A DNA stretch of 48,059 nucleotides. Source: Desulfotignum sp. (GTDB taxonomy: Bacteria; Desulfobacterota; Desulfobacteria; Desulfobacterales; Desulfobacteraceae). Position 1 is the first letter of the stretch; each line of letters begins with the position of its first letter. The position numbers and the translations under genes are program-made. Where the stretch lies: assembly GCA_011390335.1 (NCBI GenBank), contig JAABSO010000033.1, positions 1 to 48,059 of the forward strand. Direction: 5' to 3'. The notes beneath the pieces were generated by a model. The model searched no databases and was not told the origin of the DNA. It saw only the letters and a list, made by a program, of their open reading frames with translations. Of the stretch, positions 16,589-24,998 are shown piece by piece.

Positions 16589-18313
16589 TCAAAAATAAAC
16601 AGGATTCCAGATCATGTTGTCAATAAGGGCATTGAGACGCTCTACGTCATTGTTGTGTTTGAACCGGGAAAAGGCACAGCCGTTGTCTGTTACCCCGGCT
16701 TTTATGGCCTCGGCCCCCACCTTTTTGGCCACTGCAATGGACACTTGCCGCAGCTGGTCCAGGGGCGGGCACAAAATACCGTCCTGGATATCCTGGTCTT
16801 TGATAAACTCAGCCACAGCATGGGCAGCGGCAGAAAAAAAGACCGGCAGCACTTTTGTGGCGCCGGAGGCCACAATGCCCAGGCCCACCCCGGGAAAGAT
16901 AAAGGCATTGTTCATCTGGCCGATGCGGTATTTTTTGTTGTTGTGCAACACTGGTTCAAAGGGGGATCCGGTTGCAACCAGTGCTTTTCCATCTGTCCAC
17001 TGGTAGAGATCTTCAGGCAGTGCCTCGGTCTTGGTGGTGGGGTTGCTCAAAGGCAGAATCACCGGCCGGTCCGTGTTTTTTGCCATTGCATCCACAATGT
17101 CACGGGTAAAACAGCCGGGCTGGCCTGATGTGCCGATGAGCACTGTAACCTTTTCATTGATGATTGCATTGACAAGGGTATTGTCTATTGGGGTTTTGAT
17201 CCAGGAAAGGGCGTGCGGGTCCCTGGCAAATTTGGTTTTATAAGGTTCCAGGTCCCGGTCTGTGGTGACCACCCCTTTGGAATCCAGGGTGAGAATCCTG
17301 TTTTTTGCCGCATTTTCATCCAGGCCCTGCTCCATAAGTTCGGTCATGATCTGTTCAGCAATGCCCACCCCTCCGGCACCGGCACCATGCACCAGAAAAA
17401 CCTGGTCAGTGAGAGATTGTTTTTTGGATTTCATGGCAGCCAGGATACCGGCCAGGGTAATTGCGCCTGTGCCCTGGATATCGTCGTTAAAGGAAATAAC
17501 CTGGTCAAGAAATTTATCCCGCACGGAAAATGCCGCCTGCTTGGAAAAATCTTCCCACTGGCACAGGGCTTTGGGAAAGACTTTTTTGAATGCTGTGACA
17601 AATTTTTCTATGAAGGCATCGTAATCATCGCCTTTGAGCCGGTTATGGCGCCAGCCAAGGTAATTGGAGTCGTTGAGCAGGTCCTGGTTGTCAGTGCCCA
17701 CATCAAGTGAGATGGGCAGGCAGTGCCAGGGGGCAATGCCTGCGCCCTGGGTATAGAGCATAAGTTTGCCCAGACAGATGGGAATACCGCCGGCACCCTG
17801 GTCCCCGATGCCTAAAATACCCTGGTTGTCTGTTACCACCGCCACACGGATATCCTGGTCTGTGTAGTTGCCCAGGATCTGTTCCGCATAGTCGATGTTG
17901 TCGGGAAACAGATGGATGCCGTTGGCCCGTCTGAACATGGTGGAATACTGCTGGCAGGCCAGGCCCACGGTGGGGGTATAGATGATAGGCAGAAACTGGG
18001 TTATGTCACTGGCTATAACCGCATGGGCCAGCACCACATTCCGGTCATACAGACTTCTGATATATATGAATTTTTCAATGTCGTTTTCTTTTTTTGCCAC
18101 AATATCCAGGCTGTTTTTTACCTGGTCTTCAAGGGGCTTGACCCAGGGGGGCAGAAATCCACTCAACTTCAGCCGGATACGTTCGGCAATGGAAAAAGCG
18201 GTCCCTTTGCTGATGTTGTTGAAACGGAGAATATCATATCCCCGCAGATTAATGGTGACTCCGGTGGTTTCACCGTATTCACCGTATTCAAACTCATAAT
18301 GGTTGATTTCCAT
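16589..18313 (-). CDS. Malic enzyme, long form (NAD-dependent type)
   Basis: 574 residues, the length of the SfcA/MaeA group rather than the short bacterial form. Visible motifs: YTPTVGLACQQYS near the N-terminus, VVTDNQGILGIGDQGAGG (malate/metal site), ISFNDDIQGTGAIT, the dinucleotide fold VFLVHGAGAGGVGIA, and LSNPTTKTEALPED. It decarboxylates malate to pyruvate with reduction of NAD(P). The stop is 67 bases before AOR. Its start at 18313 is preceded by about 180 bases without a gene. In a complete-oxidising sulfate reducer it would link C4 acids to pyruvate. Confidence 0.93.
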   Translation of the reverse strand: MEINHYEFEYGEYGETTGVTINLRGYDILRFNNISKGTAFSIAERIRLKLSGFLPPWVKPLEDQVKNSLDIVAKKENDIEKFIYIRSLYDRNVVLAHAVIASDITQFLPIIYTPTVGLACQQYSTMFRRANGIHLFPDNIDYAEQILGNYTDQDIRVAVVTDNQGILGIGDQGAGGIPICLGKLMLYTQGAGIAPWHCLPISLDVGTDNQDLLNDSNYLGWRHNRLKGDDYDAFIEKFVTAFKKVFPKALCQWEDFSKQAAFSVRDKFLDQVISFNDDIQGTGAITLAGILAAMKSKKQSLTDQVFLVHGAGAGGVGIAEQIMTELMEQGLDENAAKNRILTLDSKGVVTTDRDLEPYKTKFARDPHALSWIKTPIDNTLVNAIINEKVTVLIGTSGQPGCFTRDIVDAMAKNTDRPVILPLSNPTTKTEALPEDLYQWTDGKALVATGSPFEPVLHNNKKYRIGQMNNAFIFPGVGLGIVASGATKVLPVFFSAAAHAVAEFIKDQDIQDGILCPPLDQLRQVSIAVAKKVGAEAIKAGVTDNGCAFSRFKHNNDVERLNALIDNMIWNPVYF

Positions 18314-18434
18314 GATACAAATGTTTCCTTTTCATTAATGCCTGTAAATGTACATACAAAAATTGCAGCAAATACCATAGCATACATTTGTATCATATGA
18401 AACAGCTGAAAAAATCAACAAACAGGGCAATCCC

Positions 18435-18460
18435 ATGGAACCAGAGCCAGTTCCATTGAC
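18435..18460 (-). other. Small hairpin downstream of the acyl-CoA ligase gene
   Basis: ATGGAAC (18435-18441) can pair with GTTCCAT (about 18452-18458) across a short loop. It lies between the ligase stop (18494) and the malic enzyme start (18313), both leftward. There is no T-run after it, so it is not a clear intrinsic terminator. Confidence 0.3.
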
Positions 18461-18493
18461 CGATGCCCACCCCTCTGGGGAAGTCTTATAACC

Positions 18494-20176
18494 CTATTTC
18501 TGCTGGACCCGTAAATCCTTTCGCAATATTTTGCCCACATTGGACTTGGGCAGTTCATACCTAAATTCCACTGCCACGGGCAGCTTGTATTTGGCCAGTT
18601 TCTGGGCGCAATAGTCAACGACCTCTTTTTCCGTCATGTCCTGGCCCTCTTTGAGCACGACAAACGCCTTGACCGCCTCTCCCCTTTTGGGATGGGGGAT
18701 GCCGATGCAGCAGGCTTCCAGGATTTTGGGGTGTTCAAACAGCACCTCATCAATATCCCTTGGATATACATTGTATCCCCCGGAAATGATCATATCCTTG
18801 ATGCGGTCAACAATGTAAAAATAGCCGTCTTCATCCATTTTAGCCACATCCCCGGTGCACAGATACCCTTCTTTGGTGAGGGTTTTGGCGGTTTCCTCAG
18901 GTTTGTTCAGATACCCTTTCATGATCTGGGGTCCCCGCATGAGCAGCTCTCCTGCTTCCCCCACAGGCATTTCTTTTGTGCTGTCTTCCAGATCCACGAT
19001 TCTGCATTCGGTTTCAGGGATGGGGATGCCGATGCTGCCCACTTTTCTGGTGCCGTTAAAGGGATTGACATGGGTGACAGGAGAAGATTCGGTAAGGCCG
19101 AACCCTTCCACAATGATGGACCCGGTTTTTTCCTGGAATCTGTTGATCACCTCCAGGGGCAGGGGTGCGCTGCCGGAAAAACAGCCCTTGATGCTGGTCA
19201 GGTCGGTGTGCTCCATGTCCGGATGGTCCAGCATGCCGATGTACATGGTGGGAACCAGGGGGGCAAAGGTGACCCTGAATTTGGAAATCGCTTCCAGCAG
19301 GGGTTCGGGCTGGGGTTTGGGCACCAGAACATTGGTCCAACCCATGCGCACGGCAAGGTTCATGGAAACAGACATGCCGAATACATGAAAAAAGGGCAGG
19401 GCGCCCAGCATGATTTCCCCACCTTTTTCAAATTCAGGAAACCATGCTTCGATCTGCTGGATCTGATAGGAAATGTTTTTGTGGGTGAGCATCACCCCCT
19501 TGGAAACGCCTGTGGTCCCGCCGGTATACTGGTACATGGCCACATCATCAAGGGTGATTTCCGCCTGGGTGTTGTCAGGTGCGTATTTTGCCATGACATC
19601 CTTGAAGGTATACAGGTCTTTTGCTTCAGACACAGCTGCTGCCAGGCCTTTTTTCTTTGCCACCAGGGGGAAGAGCAGCCGTTTGACAAAAGGAAGGTAA
19701 TCCCCGATGGAGGTGTATACAATGGTTTTGATACCGGTTTTCTCCCGCAGTTTCACCATCCGGTCGGCCAGCAGGTCCAGGGTAATGAGAAATGTGGATC
19801 CGGAATCAGTAAACTGGTGTTCCAGTTCCCGGTCCGAGTAGAGGGGGTTGTTGAACACCACGATGCCCCCGATTCTGAGGGTTGCGTAATACGCCACCAC
19901 ACAGGGGATCACATTGGGCAGAAGGATGGCCACGCTGTCCCCTTTTTTGATGCCGTGGTCCTTGAGGGCTCCTGCAAATCTGCCCACCATGTCATCGAGT
20001 TCCCTGAAGGTCACGGTATATCCCTGGAAAATCAGGGCAGGATGGTCCGGGAACTGTTTTGCTGATTCAGTCAGGTACTGGGGAACCAGCATATCGGTGA
20101 AATCAATGTTTGGGGCAATACCTGGTTCATAGGATTTTAACCAGATTTTTTTTGCATACACGCTTTGATCGGCCAA
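18494..20176 (-). CDS. fadD: Long-chain fatty acid--CoA ligase
   Basis: 560 residues from a TTG at 20176 with AAAGGAG six bases upstream. It shows the adenylate-forming signature YTGGTTGVSKGVMLTH (about 212-227), the acyl-pocket region PFFHVFGMSVSMN, GFGLTESSPVTH, the hinge TGDVAKMDEDGYFYIVDR and the C-terminal catalytic Lys context KSNVGKILRKDLR. It activates fatty acids to acyl-AMP and then acyl-CoA on the cytoplasmic face. The upstream gap contains palindromic operator-like sequences (listed). Acyl-CoA from this enzyme could feed OleA encoded 18 kb away, but beta-oxidation is the default role. Confidence 0.92.
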   Translation of the reverse strand: MADQSVYAKKIWLKSYEPGIAPNIDFTDMLVPQYLTESAKQFPDHPALIFQGYTVTFRELDDMVGRFAGALKDHGIKKGDSVAILLPNVIPCVVAYYATLRIGGIVVFNNPLYSDRELEHQFTDSGSTFLITLDLLADRMVKLREKTGIKTIVYTSIGDYLPFVKRLLFPLVAKKKGLAAAVSEAKDLYTFKDVMAKYAPDNTQAEITLDDVAMYQYTGGTTGVSKGVMLTHKNISYQIQQIEAWFPEFEKGGEIMLGALPFFHVFGMSVSMNLAVRMGWTNVLVPKPQPEPLLEAISKFRVTFAPLVPTMYIGMLDHPDMEHTDLTSIKGCFSGSAPLPLEVINRFQEKTGSIIVEGFGLTESSPVTHVNPFNGTRKVGSIGIPIPETECRIVDLEDSTKEMPVGEAGELLMRGPQIMKGYLNKPEETAKTLTKEGYLCTGDVAKMDEDGYFYIVDRIKDMIISGGYNVYPRDIDEVLFEHPKILEACCIGIPHPKRGEAVKAFVVLKEGQDMTEKEVVDYCAQKLAKYKLPVAVEFRYELPKSNVGKILRKDLRVQQK

Positions 20177-20198
20177 GTTCAGCTCCTTTCAATATAAG

Positions 20199-20213
20199 TT
20201 GAATTGCATCCAA
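20199..20213 (-). promoter_or_regulatory. Second operator-like half-site near fadD start
   Basis: On the minus strand TTGGATGCAATTCAA lies about 25-40 bases before the fadD start. It repeats the core TGCAATT of the larger palindrome at 20301-20321, matching 11 of its first 13 bases, and overlaps the likely transcription start region. Confidence 0.4.
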
Positions 20214-20300
20214 AACTGTAACAGTAATTGTGATTTGAATAAATTTAAAGAAGCCCCTGTGTCAAGGAAAAAAATAAAAAAATAAACAATGTTCATGGCA

Positions 20301-20321
20301 TTGAATGCAATTTGGATTCAA
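20301..20321. promoter_or_regulatory. Palindromic operator upstream of fadD
   Basis: A 21-base near-perfect palindrome: outer arms TTGAAT and ATTCAA, inner CAA and TTG around a central T, with one mismatched pair. It is about 125 bases before fadD. A minus-strand TTGACA lies between it and the gene. Size and symmetry fit a TetR- or FadR-type fatty-acid regulator site; no regulator gene is in the window. Confidence 0.45.
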
Positions 20322-20373
20322 AAACAGAGAAGGATCTTTCTGTCATGCCCGGCAGGGAAATGAAAAAATAAAA

Positions 20374-21096
20374 TCAGCGTAAAAGGGAATTTTTTTTCTG
20401 GCGTTTGGAAGACACGCTTTGGCCCAGTATCCATCCCAGGAAGATGACCCCGAAGCCGGCCAGAAACCATTTTATCATGCCGGCTTTAAGAACCTGGCCG
20501 GATTGCTGTTCCAGCAATGCCAGATCCCTGGAAAGCCGGCTGTTTTGTTCTTCCAGGGTTTTGTTTTTTTTCATGGTTTCCAGGACATCTTCAGAACTTT
20601 CTGCCAGTGTTGCATAACGCTCCTGGCTTGCGGCCAGCTGTTTTGTCAGGGCGTTGATCTGCTCCTGTGCCTTTTCCTGGGCTGCCTTGAGGGCTGCTGC
20701 TTCTTTTTGTCCGGAACTGGTCCGGGATGTCAGCTGGTTTATGCGGGTGTCATGGGCTGCGGTCAGGTCCTCCAATTGTTTTTTTAATGTCTGGTTTTCC
20801 TGTTCCAATTGTTCAATGATCTGTGTTTTGGGCGTGTCAAACATCACAAACTGTTTGTCCACCCATCCTGTTTCTTCAGATGATAACTGCACCTTGAAAT
20901 AGCCGTTTTCCTCTTCCAGAATGGTTAAAGGGGTATTGCTTTCAAGGGTTTTCAATACCTGATATGAGGGGCCCGGTCCCTGCCTGAAGGTAAGAATCAG
21001 CATGTCGCTGACATAACCGGTCCTGGGTTCAGCAAAGGTTAATTGCCCGGCACAAAGGATAGTCAAACTCAAAATAAGGGTGAAGAACGCGCGCAT
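20374..21096 (-). CDS. SH3-domain and coiled-coil membrane-anchored envelope protein
   Basis: 240 residues. Signal peptide (about 1-22, ending TFAEP), bacterial SH3 domain (about 25-85: YVSDMLILTFRQGPGPSYQVL to GWVDKQFV), a long Gln/Glu/Lys-rich coiled coil (about 90-200), and a C-terminal membrane helix (WFLAGFGVIFLGWILGQ) with a basic tail. This matches the layout of the TIGR04211/YgiM group. Such proteins sit in the periplasm, tethered by the C-terminal anchor, and may touch peptidoglycan. It is divergent from the diadenylate-cyclase-domain operon, which also carries a peptidoglycan gene. Function is not established. Confidence 0.8.
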   Translation of the reverse strand: MRAFFTLILSLTILCAGQLTFAEPRTGYVSDMLILTFRQGPGPSYQVLKTLESNTPLTILEEENGYFKVQLSSEETGWVDKQFVMFDTPKTQIIEQLEQENQTLKKQLEDLTAAHDTRINQLTSRTSSGQKEAAALKAAQEKAQEQINALTKQLAASQERYATLAESSEDVLETMKKNKTLEEQNSRLSRDLALLEQQSGQVLKAGMIKWFLAGFGVIFLGWILGQSVSSKRQKKNSLLR

Positions 21097-21246
21097 ATTG
21101 CCTCCAGTTTTGTTTTTTGTTTCAATAGCAATCCCTGTAGTGTTTTACAATACCCAAAAAAAGAACCATAAAAAAAAACTTGCCAAAATACCGGTAACAA
21201 GGATATCAAACACCATTGGTTTTTCAAAGCGGGCAGGACAAAAAAT

Positions 21247-22689
21247 ATGAATGAGACAGTGTATCAGAAATTGTGTGTGGCCAATATCATGAACGGAGTG
21301 ATCGAGGGGCTTTGTAATTTTTCCCATCCCAGCCGGGTGGGACTGATTTTTGCTGCCGGACCGGATGATCCGGTGATGGTGCTGGACCCCCAGGACCTGC
21401 TTCAGGGGCATGAGGTCAAAATCCGGCAGAAGTTTTATTCAGAAAACGGCAGCTGGCGGTCCCGGGTTCAGGACAGGATAAGACTTCAGCCCCGGGGGTA
21501 TCTTATCCCGGAAAATGACCTGGCCCTGTCCGGCCTGATTTCCTATGGGGGCAGCTGCAGTGATTTTTTTTACCAGGTATGGTTTACAGAACACCATCCG
21601 GACCTGTGCTCCATCCATCCCACGGAAAGATGGCTGGAACAGGCTGCTACCCTGCTTATCCATGATTTCAACTCCCGCAGGGCCGCCATCAATTCGTCTG
21701 AGTATGTATTGAAAAATTATGCCCTCCAGGCTATTGCCGACCATATTGTGGATGAAAGGGAGCAGCACCTGGGATATGACAGCAAGATCCGGGTGACATC
21801 CATTTTGAACAATGTTCTGGATATTTCCAAAACCAAAGAAGAGGGATCATGGCCAAAAGGGATTCTGTTCTTTTGTGATCCCCGGCAGATTACCAGAACC
21901 GAATTTATCACCAGAATCCAGGAACATGAGCGCCCCCAGGTGTCTAATATCAAGCATATCAGAAAACTGCTTCTGGCTGTGGAGGAATCTGACCGGAAAC
22001 TTGTGTCTGACGGAACCACCATTATCGGCATCACCGGCGGTCCTGTACCTGATTACGCCATAAGCGCCCATTTCAAAGGAGATTATGGATTTCTGCACCT
22101 GAATGATGCCAGGATAGCCTCTTTTTTTGACGGCAGTTTTCATTCCACCACCAGGGAGGCAAAGTTGGTGGAACTGGAAGAATTGCTGCTGGATACTGAT
22201 ATGGATACCACCACATCCACCATTCTTTTCCAGGTGGTGTCTCACCTGGTTCACAGTGCCGGCCGTGCCAGGCACGGCTGCACCCTGGTCATTGATCTCA
22301 ATGACCCGCCGGTACGGCTGTCCGGTCATGTCCTGGATCCCCCCTTAAGCCTTGTGGAACCCCAGAACATTGATCTGGCCTGCTCGCTGTTGAAAATTGA
22401 CGGGGCGGTCCACTTGACGGCTGACAGCTGTATTCGCGGGTTTGCCTGTCTGCTGGACGGGCGGACCATCAATTGGGAAAATATGGCCAGGGGGGCCAGG
22501 TACAATTCCGCTTTGCGGTTTTCCGCGGCCAATTCCAAAATCATTGTGGTGGTGGTGTCTGCGGACCGGCCGGTATCCATTATTTTCAACGGCATTGAAA
22601 TCAGTGCATTTTGCAACTGGAGACCGGTGTGTCAGCATACACCGGAACCCATTCAACTGGATAAATATCTTAACGGAGTGCAGTTATGA
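21247..22689 (+). CDS. DAC-domain protein, putative diadenylate cyclase of atypical architecture
   Basis: 480 residues, AGGA upstream. The C-terminal 110 residues carry the two diadenylate-cyclase motifs: DGAVHL (385-390) after LLKI, and RGARYNSALRFS (415-426), followed by KIIVVVVSADRPVSI, the equivalent of the IVVSEE strand. The second motif reads RYNS rather than the RHR of DisA/CdaA, a variant that I recall from DAC proteins with large N-terminal partner domains. The first 370 residues have no membrane span and no family that I recognise; they probably sense a ligand. Predicted product: cyclic di-AMP from ATP. Its stop overlaps the next start by four bases (ATGA), in an operon with a His-rich protein and NagZ. 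Confidence 0.72.
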   Translation: MNETVYQKLCVANIMNGVIEGLCNFSHPSRVGLIFAAGPDDPVMVLDPQDLLQGHEVKIRQKFYSENGSWRSRVQDRIRLQPRGYLIPENDLALSGLISYGGSCSDFFYQVWFTEHHPDLCSIHPTERWLEQAATLLIHDFNSRRAAINSSEYVLKNYALQAIADHIVDEREQHLGYDSKIRVTSILNNVLDISKTKEEGSWPKGILFFCDPRQITRTEFITRIQEHERPQVSNIKHIRKLLLAVEESDRKLVSDGTTIIGITGGPVPDYAISAHFKGDYGFLHLNDARIASFFDGSFHSTTREAKLVELEELLLDTDMDTTTSTILFQVVSHLVHSAGRARHGCTLVIDLNDPPVRLSGHVLDPPLSLVEPQNIDLACSLLKIDGAVHLTADSCIRGFACLLDGRTINWENMARGARYNSALRFSAANSKIIVVVVSADRPVSIIFNGIEISAFCNWRPVCQHTPEPIQLDKYLNGVQL

Positions 22690-22991
22690 ACCATGACCAT
22701 AATCACGATCACGGCGGCAGCCACAGCCACAACAACACCCATGACCATGAACACACCCATGATCATGGCCATGAAGATGGGAAAATAATGTCCATTGAAG
22801 AAAAACTGGCTGTCCTGTTTTCACACTGGGTGGATCACAATGACAGCCACAAGGACAATTTTTTTTCCTGGGCCAAAAAGGCGGAAGATGCCGGTCTGAA
22901 AAAAATTGCAGCACACCTGGAACAGGCAGGGGCTTTGTCTGAAAAAGTGACCCGGGAGCTAAAACAGGCCCAAAAGATTCTCAATGGATAG
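22686..22991 (+). CDS. Histidine-rich small protein
   Basis: 101 residues. The first 32 residues are dominated by His, Asp and Asn (HDHNHDHGG, HDHEHTHDHGHED), a likely binding tail for zinc, nickel or another soft metal. The rest (about 35-101) is two or three helices with WVDHNDSHKDNFFSWAKKAEDAGL. The start overlaps the DAC gene stop and the end overlaps nagZ by eight bases, so translation of the three is coupled. The helical part may define a small conserved family in these bacteria. No enzyme motif is visible. It could buffer metal or act as a metallochaperone. Confidence 0.72.
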   Translation: MNHDHNHDHGGSHSHNNTHDHEHTHDHGHEDGKIMSIEEKLAVLFSHWVDHNDSHKDNFFSWAKKAEDAGLKKIAAHLEQAGALSEKVTRELKQAQKILNG

Positions 22992-23982
22992 CTATATCCA
23001 TCACCTTGCCGGCCAGCGGTTGATGCTGGGGTTTGAGGGTACCGGCCTTACCCCGGATCTCAAGGAGATCATTGAAAAATACCAGGCCGGGGGCATTATT
23101 TTGTTCCGAAACAATATCCAGTCCCCGGACCAGCTGGCACAGCTGTGTGCCGATGCCCAGTCCTTTGCCCGGTCGTGCGGCAGACCACCCCTGTTTATTG
23201 CAGTGGACCAGGAAGGCGGAAAGGTTTCCCGGCTGCCTGAGCCGTTTACCCGGTTTGGGGGAAATCCTTGTATCAGGTCCCGGACAGAAGCTGAGAATTT
23301 CGCAAGGATCACAGCCAGAGAGCTTCAGAAATCCGGCATCAACATGAACCTGGCACCGGTGATGGATGTGGTACCGCCAAAAACAGATTCCATCATGCAG
23401 GACCGGTCCTTTGCCGGAGATGCCCGCACAGTGGCGGAGTTAGGGACAGCGGTAATCAATACCCTGCAGGAAAACAAGGTCATGGCTGTTGCCAAGCATT
23501 TTCCGGGTATCGGCAGAACCGTGCTGGATTCCCACCACAAGCTTCCGGTTCTGGATGCAGATCTTTCCATCCTTGAGGCATCAGATCTGGTGCCTTTTGA
23601 AGCAGCTGTGCATGCGGATGTTTCAGGGATCATGCTGACCCATGTTGTGTATCCAAGGCTGGATGACCAATGGCAGGCAAGCCTGTCGGTGGCCATTGCA
23701 CGGGATCTGCTCAGAAATGTTCTGGGATTCCAGGGGCTGGTGCTCACCGATGACCTGGACATGAAGGCCATTGACCATGATATGGCAACCTGTATGGCAC
23801 AGGTTCTGGCATCAGACATCGACCTTGCCCTGATCTGCCATAAAGGGCCCAATATTGAAAACGCGTTTCAGGCCCTGGTGGGGTTGCTGGAATCAGACGC
23901 ATCCCTGCAGGCCAGAGCGGATGTCTGTCTGGAACGGATATACCGGTATAAGAAAAAATATCTGGGCCGGCATCCGGCCTGA
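22984..23982 (+). CDS. nagZ: Beta-N-acetylhexosaminidase (glycoside hydrolase family 3)
   Basis: 332 residues, the size of a single-domain NagZ. Motifs: GGIILFRNNIQSP, VDQEGGKVSRL, the substrate-binding VAKHFPGIGRTVLDSHHKLP with the catalytic His loop, and the nucleophile Asp in LTDDLDMKAI (about residue 260). It removes N-acetylglucosamine from anhydro-muropeptides during peptidoglycan recycling in the cytoplasm. It is the third gene of the DAC operon (eight-base overlap), tying cell-wall turnover to the putative cyclic di-AMP gene. It is convergent with tsaD, six bases away. Confidence 0.9.
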   Translation: MDSYIHHLAGQRLMLGFEGTGLTPDLKEIIEKYQAGGIILFRNNIQSPDQLAQLCADAQSFARSCGRPPLFIAVDQEGGKVSRLPEPFTRFGGNPCIRSRTEAENFARITARELQKSGINMNLAPVMDVVPPKTDSIMQDRSFAGDARTVAELGTAVINTLQENKVMAVAKHFPGIGRTVLDSHHKLPVLDADLSILEASDLVPFEAAVHADVSGIMLTHVVYPRLDDQWQASLSVAIARDLLRNVLGFQGLVLTDDLDMKAIDHDMATCMAQVLASDIDLALICHKGPNIENAFQALVGLLESDASLQARADVCLERIYRYKKKYLGRHPA

Positions 23983-23987
23983 AGTTG

Positions 23988-24992
23988 TTACGCCTGGTGT
24001 AATGCTCTGGAAAACACATCATCGTCTTGGCTGCACAGGCATCCGTCCCGGATCATGACCGCTCCCCTTGCCGCCACCATGGCGGCATTGTCCCCGCAAA
24101 GGGATACCGGCGGTGCAATGACCTGGATCTTTTCTCTGGCAGCACGCCGGGCCAGGGTTGTGACAAATGTCTGGTTGGCGGAAACACCGCCGGAAATGCC
24201 AATCTGACTGCTGGACATGGACCTGGCAGCCCGCAGCAGTTTCTCACAGAGTACATCGATGACAGCTGCCTGAAAAGCGGCTGCCACCCGGGCCTTGTCT
24301 GCCCGGCTTTTTACAGGATTTTCATGGATATGCCGGGCAACGGCTGACTTGAGACCGGAAAAACTGAAATCACAGCTGTCCTTTTCCAGCAGGGATCTGG
24401 GAAAGCGTATCTGGTCGGGGTCCTGGGTTTTTGCCAGATTTTCAATCACAGGCCCCCCCGGATATCCCAGGTCCAGCATTTTGGATACCTTGTCAAAGGC
24501 TTCTCCTGCTGCATCATCCCTGGTCTGGCCCATGAGTACAAACCGGTTGTCGGCCGAGACATGATAGATATTGGTATGGCCGCCGGATACCACAAGTGCG
24601 GTAAAGGGAAAGCGCAGTTTCTGGTCTGCCAGAAACAGGGAGTGGATATGGGCTTCTAAGTGATTGACCCCGGCCAAGGGGAGTCCCCTGGCCCATGCAA
24701 AGGATTTGGCAAAGCAGAATCCCACCAGCAGGGCGCCGATAAGCCCCGGTCCCCGGGTGGCAGCCACCCCGCCGATATCTGAGAGACTGATACCGGCCTG
24801 GTGCACGGCTTTTGCCACCACCTGGGTGATGGCTTCCACATGCATGCGAGATGCCAGTTCCGGAACCACGCCGCCATATTGTTTGTGGACAGCCACCTGG
24901 GAGGCGATTACTGATGACAATATCCGGTTGTTTTCATCCACCACCGCAGCTGCGGTTTCATCACAGGATGATTCAATGCCCAGGACGATCAT
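23988..24992 (-). CDS. tsaD: tRNA N6-adenosine threonylcarbamoyltransferase
   Basis: 334 residues, full length. It opens MIVLGIESSCDETAAAVV and carries the metal-ligand stretch HLEAHIHSL, FTALVVSGGHTNIYHV, DDAAGEAFDKVSKMLDLGYPGG and the C-terminal GGVSANQTF and CGDNAAM motifs, all typical of TsaD/Gcp. With TsaB, TsaE and TsaC it makes t6A37 on tRNAs that read ANN codons. It starts seven bases after the purM stop on the same strand, so the two form an operon. Confidence 0.96.
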   Translation of the reverse strand: MIVLGIESSCDETAAAVVDENNRILSSVIASQVAVHKQYGGVVPELASRMHVEAITQVVAKAVHQAGISLSDIGGVAATRGPGLIGALLVGFCFAKSFAWARGLPLAGVNHLEAHIHSLFLADQKLRFPFTALVVSGGHTNIYHVSADNRFVLMGQTRDDAAGEAFDKVSKMLDLGYPGGPVIENLAKTQDPDQIRFPRSLLEKDSCDFSFSGLKSAVARHIHENPVKSRADKARVAAAFQAAVIDVLCEKLLRAARSMSSSQIGISGGVSANQTFVTTLARRAAREKIQVIAPPVSLCGDNAAMVAARGAVMIRDGCLCSQDDDVFSRALHQA

Positions 24993-24998
24993 TGCACA

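Noticed and set aside
15716..17128. A 470-codon plus-strand frame opposite AOR and malic enzyme.
   Set aside because: Antisense to two genes with convincing conserved motifs; it is compositional read-through with no recognisable protein features.
18692..20065. A 457-codon plus-strand frame opposite fadD.
   Set aside because: Its His/Gly/Phe-rich composition is typical of an antisense shadow; fadD on the other strand is certain.
21145..21216. A 23-codon minus-strand frame encoding a very hydrophobic peptide (MVFDILVTGI...).
   Set aside because: It has no Shine-Dalgarno, lies in the divergent gap before the DAC gene, and its length and composition can arise from the A/T-rich tract there.
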